Origin: Flavobacterium hydrocarbonoxydans
GTDB taxonomy: Bacteria > Bacteroidota > Bacteroidia > Flavobacteriales > Flavobacteriaceae
DNA: 64,000 nt
Direction of reading: 5' to 3'
NCBI RefSeq assembly: GCF_009789235.1
Contig: NZ_WSTB01000009.1
Span: forward strand, 62,001 to 126,000
A program made the translations under genes and the position numbers. Shown here in pieces: positions 63,030-64,000 of the stretch. The notes beneath the pieces were generated by a model. The model did no database searches, was not told the DNA's origin, and saw only the letters and a list, made by a program, of their open reading frames with translations. Position 1 is the stretch's first letter, and each line of letters begins with the position of its first letter.

Positions 63030-63209
63030 TTATCTTTGACAACACCATCCTCCAGGATATTGTACGGGATATACTCCTCCGCAAGTTGGACTTGGACTAA
63101 CACAATAGCCTGTTGCATCTGAATAGCTTGAACCTTGGCCATTAATAGCTTTTTTTTCGTTTTTTGTTAATTCTTTAACACCAACTGAATTTAAAATGGT
63201 TTTCAACAT
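63030..63209 (-). CDS. Bacteriocin-like / RiPP precursor peptide (59 aa)
   Basis: A short gene read on the minus strand from the ATG at 63209. The product has a leader of the Bacteroidetes type (MLKTILNSVGVKELTKNEKK, then AINGQG) ending in a Gly-Gln-Gly in place of the usual Gly-Gly. A core SSYSDATGYCVSPSPTCGG-VYPVQYPGGWCCQR follows with four cysteines (36, 43, 56, 57). Leader and core layout match precursors exported and cleaved by peptidase-containing ABC transporters, often with an HlyD adaptor. The HlyD-family gene 417 bp upstream (63627) fits this. A strong terminator follows. Leader class assignment is by eye. Confidence 0.75.
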   Translation of the reverse strand: MLKTILNSVGVKELTKNEKKAINGQGSSYSDATGYCVSPSPTCGGVYPVQYPGGWCCQR

Positions 63210-63569
63210 AATTTATAGATTTTATTGTTATTTTATAGCCCAATCAATTAAAGACATTTGGGTTTATGTCTACTCTTGCGCAAGAATATTTTTAGTGAGC
63301 TTAAATCAAATTAAACTCAAATTAAATGCTTATTAATTGTTAACGGTAAAGTAGTGAGAGACAAAATTTAGAAACATTATTCAGACCTAAAGCAAATTGA
63401 AACAGCTGTACTAACAAACCTCTTCCAAAACCAAACACTGTTTTTTAGTTAAAAACAAAAATAATACTTGTTAATTAAGTTAAATAAAATATATAAACGC
63501 AAATAAATAAGACAAATTGTGTAATTATGAAAAACAAGTGCGCTTTTATAAAACCTTAAAGATTATATA
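63210..63569. promoter_or_regulatory. Upstream region of the precursor gene, with palindrome
   Basis: About 360 bp without a gene. A perfect 12-bp palindrome (TCTTGCGCAAGA, 63274-63285) lies 65 bp before the precursor start. Nearby AGACAT/ATGTCT arms occur at 63251-63270. A minus-strand -7 box (TATTTTTG, 63463-63456) is possible but distant. The palindrome may be an operator. Confidence 0.4.
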
Positions 63570-63612
63570 AAAAAATCTGTAAGCAAGCTGAAACTTAGTT
63601 ACAGATTTTAAT
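63570..63612 (-). terminator. Terminator after the HlyD-family gene
   Basis: AAAATCTGTAA and TTACAGATTTT pair around a 15-nt loop with a T-rich tail on the minus strand, so the precursor gene needs its own promoter. Confidence 0.75.
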
Positions 63613-63626
63613 TTAATTAAAAGAAA

Positions 63627-64000
63627 TTAAACCTGTTCAAAAATACTTTTAAACTGGTATAAGATTCTTTCGATTAATCGTAAATCTTCGGTAACAATTT
63701 CAGCGCTGCCTTTCATTTCCTGCTGAAATATAATTTGTTTTTTATACGAAGTTTTTAAACCATTAGGCAAAGAAACATCAAGTAATAAATTTCCGTCCTT
63801 GTCCGGAACCAGAGAAATATTTTGAATTTTCCCTCTTAAAACTCCAAACTCCCGGTCTGGGAAATTTGCCAGTCGGATGTTTACTTTTTGCCCTACTTTT
63901 ATTTTTCCTGAATTGAGAGCCGGTGCTTTTACTTTTCCGATAAAACCATTTTTAGCATCCGGTATGATCGAAAAAACATTATCCCCAACATTTATAGTCT
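63627..64000 (-). CDS. HlyD-family secretion protein (partial, C-terminal part)
   Basis: The C-terminal ~124 residues of a membrane-fusion protein; the rest lies beyond the window. Visible are the barrel-sandwich end (VGDNVFSIIPDAKNGFIGKVKAPA), the beta-barrel (KIKVGQKVNIRLANFPDREFGVLRGKIQNIS) and the tail GSAEIVTEDLRLIERILYQF typical of adaptors for type I and bacteriocin exporters. It is transcribed towards the precursor peptide gene and probably belongs to the same secretion locus. An ABC transporter with a peptidase domain would be expected further right. Confidence 0.85.
   Translation of the reverse strand, partial: TINVGDNVFSIIPDAKNGFIGKVKAPALNSGKIKVGQKVNIRLANFPDREFGVLRGKIQNISLVPDKDGNLLLDVSLPNGLKTSYKKQIIFQQEMKGSAEIVTEDLRLIERILYQFKSIFEQV

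Overview
The window is a low-GC chromosomal segment from a member of the Bacteroidota, most likely Flavobacterium or a close relative. Several independent signs support this: many genes carry a Bacteroidetes-type -7 box (TAnnTTTG), sometimes with a TTG-type -33 box 19 nt upstream; MurF is fused to alanine racemase; the DNA polymerase III alpha subunit carries an N-terminal DnaQ-like exonuclease; there is an RRM protein with a Gly/Arg tail; and secreted proteins have Bacteroidetes-style signal peptides and lipoboxes. No rRNA, integrase, transposase, prophage or CRISPR array was seen.

Layout. 1-2.3 kb: coaX, an outer-membrane protein and the start of a probable lptC lipoprotein, all on the minus strand. 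2.4-3.5 kb: tRNA-Phe and two near-identical tRNA-Asp cassettes. 3.6-11.5 kb: a DUF58 protein, a lipoprotein, a LytTR regulator/TPR-histidine kinase pair, thioredoxin and an AsmA-like protein. 11.5-12.7 kb: a repeat-dense region with a striking 21-bp-period array of palindromes beside a conserved hypothetical gene. 12.97-16.0 kb: a compact type II restriction-modification island (XRE controller, C5-methyltransferase, HNH endonuclease, Vsr-like nuclease). 16.1-21.9 kb: HPF, a repeat lipoprotein, an NTF2-like protein, AmtB, TrmB, a LysE-type exporter and an alkyltransferase-like protein without the catalytic Cys. 22.1-29.9 kb: an NtrY/NtrC-like two-component system divergent from an HlyD/ABC efflux operon; the gap holds a sigma-54-like promoter and two dyads that look like an enhancer. 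30.1-41.3 kb: Mrp, NifU, ferredoxin, Asd, MscL, MurF-Alr, envelope proteins and a TonB receptor. 41.6-46.9 kb: prolyl oligopeptidase, a large tandem repeat block, a Gfo/Idh/MocA oxidoreductase and a beta-barrel protein. 47.0-51.6 kb: dnaE. 52.2-57.2 kb: the leuC-leuD-leuA-like-leuB cluster. 57.5-61.2 kb: RRM protein, lipoprotein, then rpsP-rimM-[four-helix-bundle cassette]-trmN6. 61.2-64 kb: an S41 protease, a short RiPP/bacteriocin-like precursor gene and the end of an HlyD-family secretion protein.

The most interesting parts are: (1) the 59-aa cysteine-containing precursor next to an HlyD adaptor at the right edge, probably the edge of a peptide-secretion locus; (2) the 21-bp palindrome array at 11.9-12.1 kb; (3) a dispersed ~95-bp hairpin repeat whose stem shows a compensatory base-pair change; (4) the inverted-repeat-flanked four-helix-bundle gene inside the rpsP/rimM operon; and (5) the probable sigma-54 promoter and enhancer controlling the efflux operon. 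All function calls come from reading the sequence; no database search was possible.
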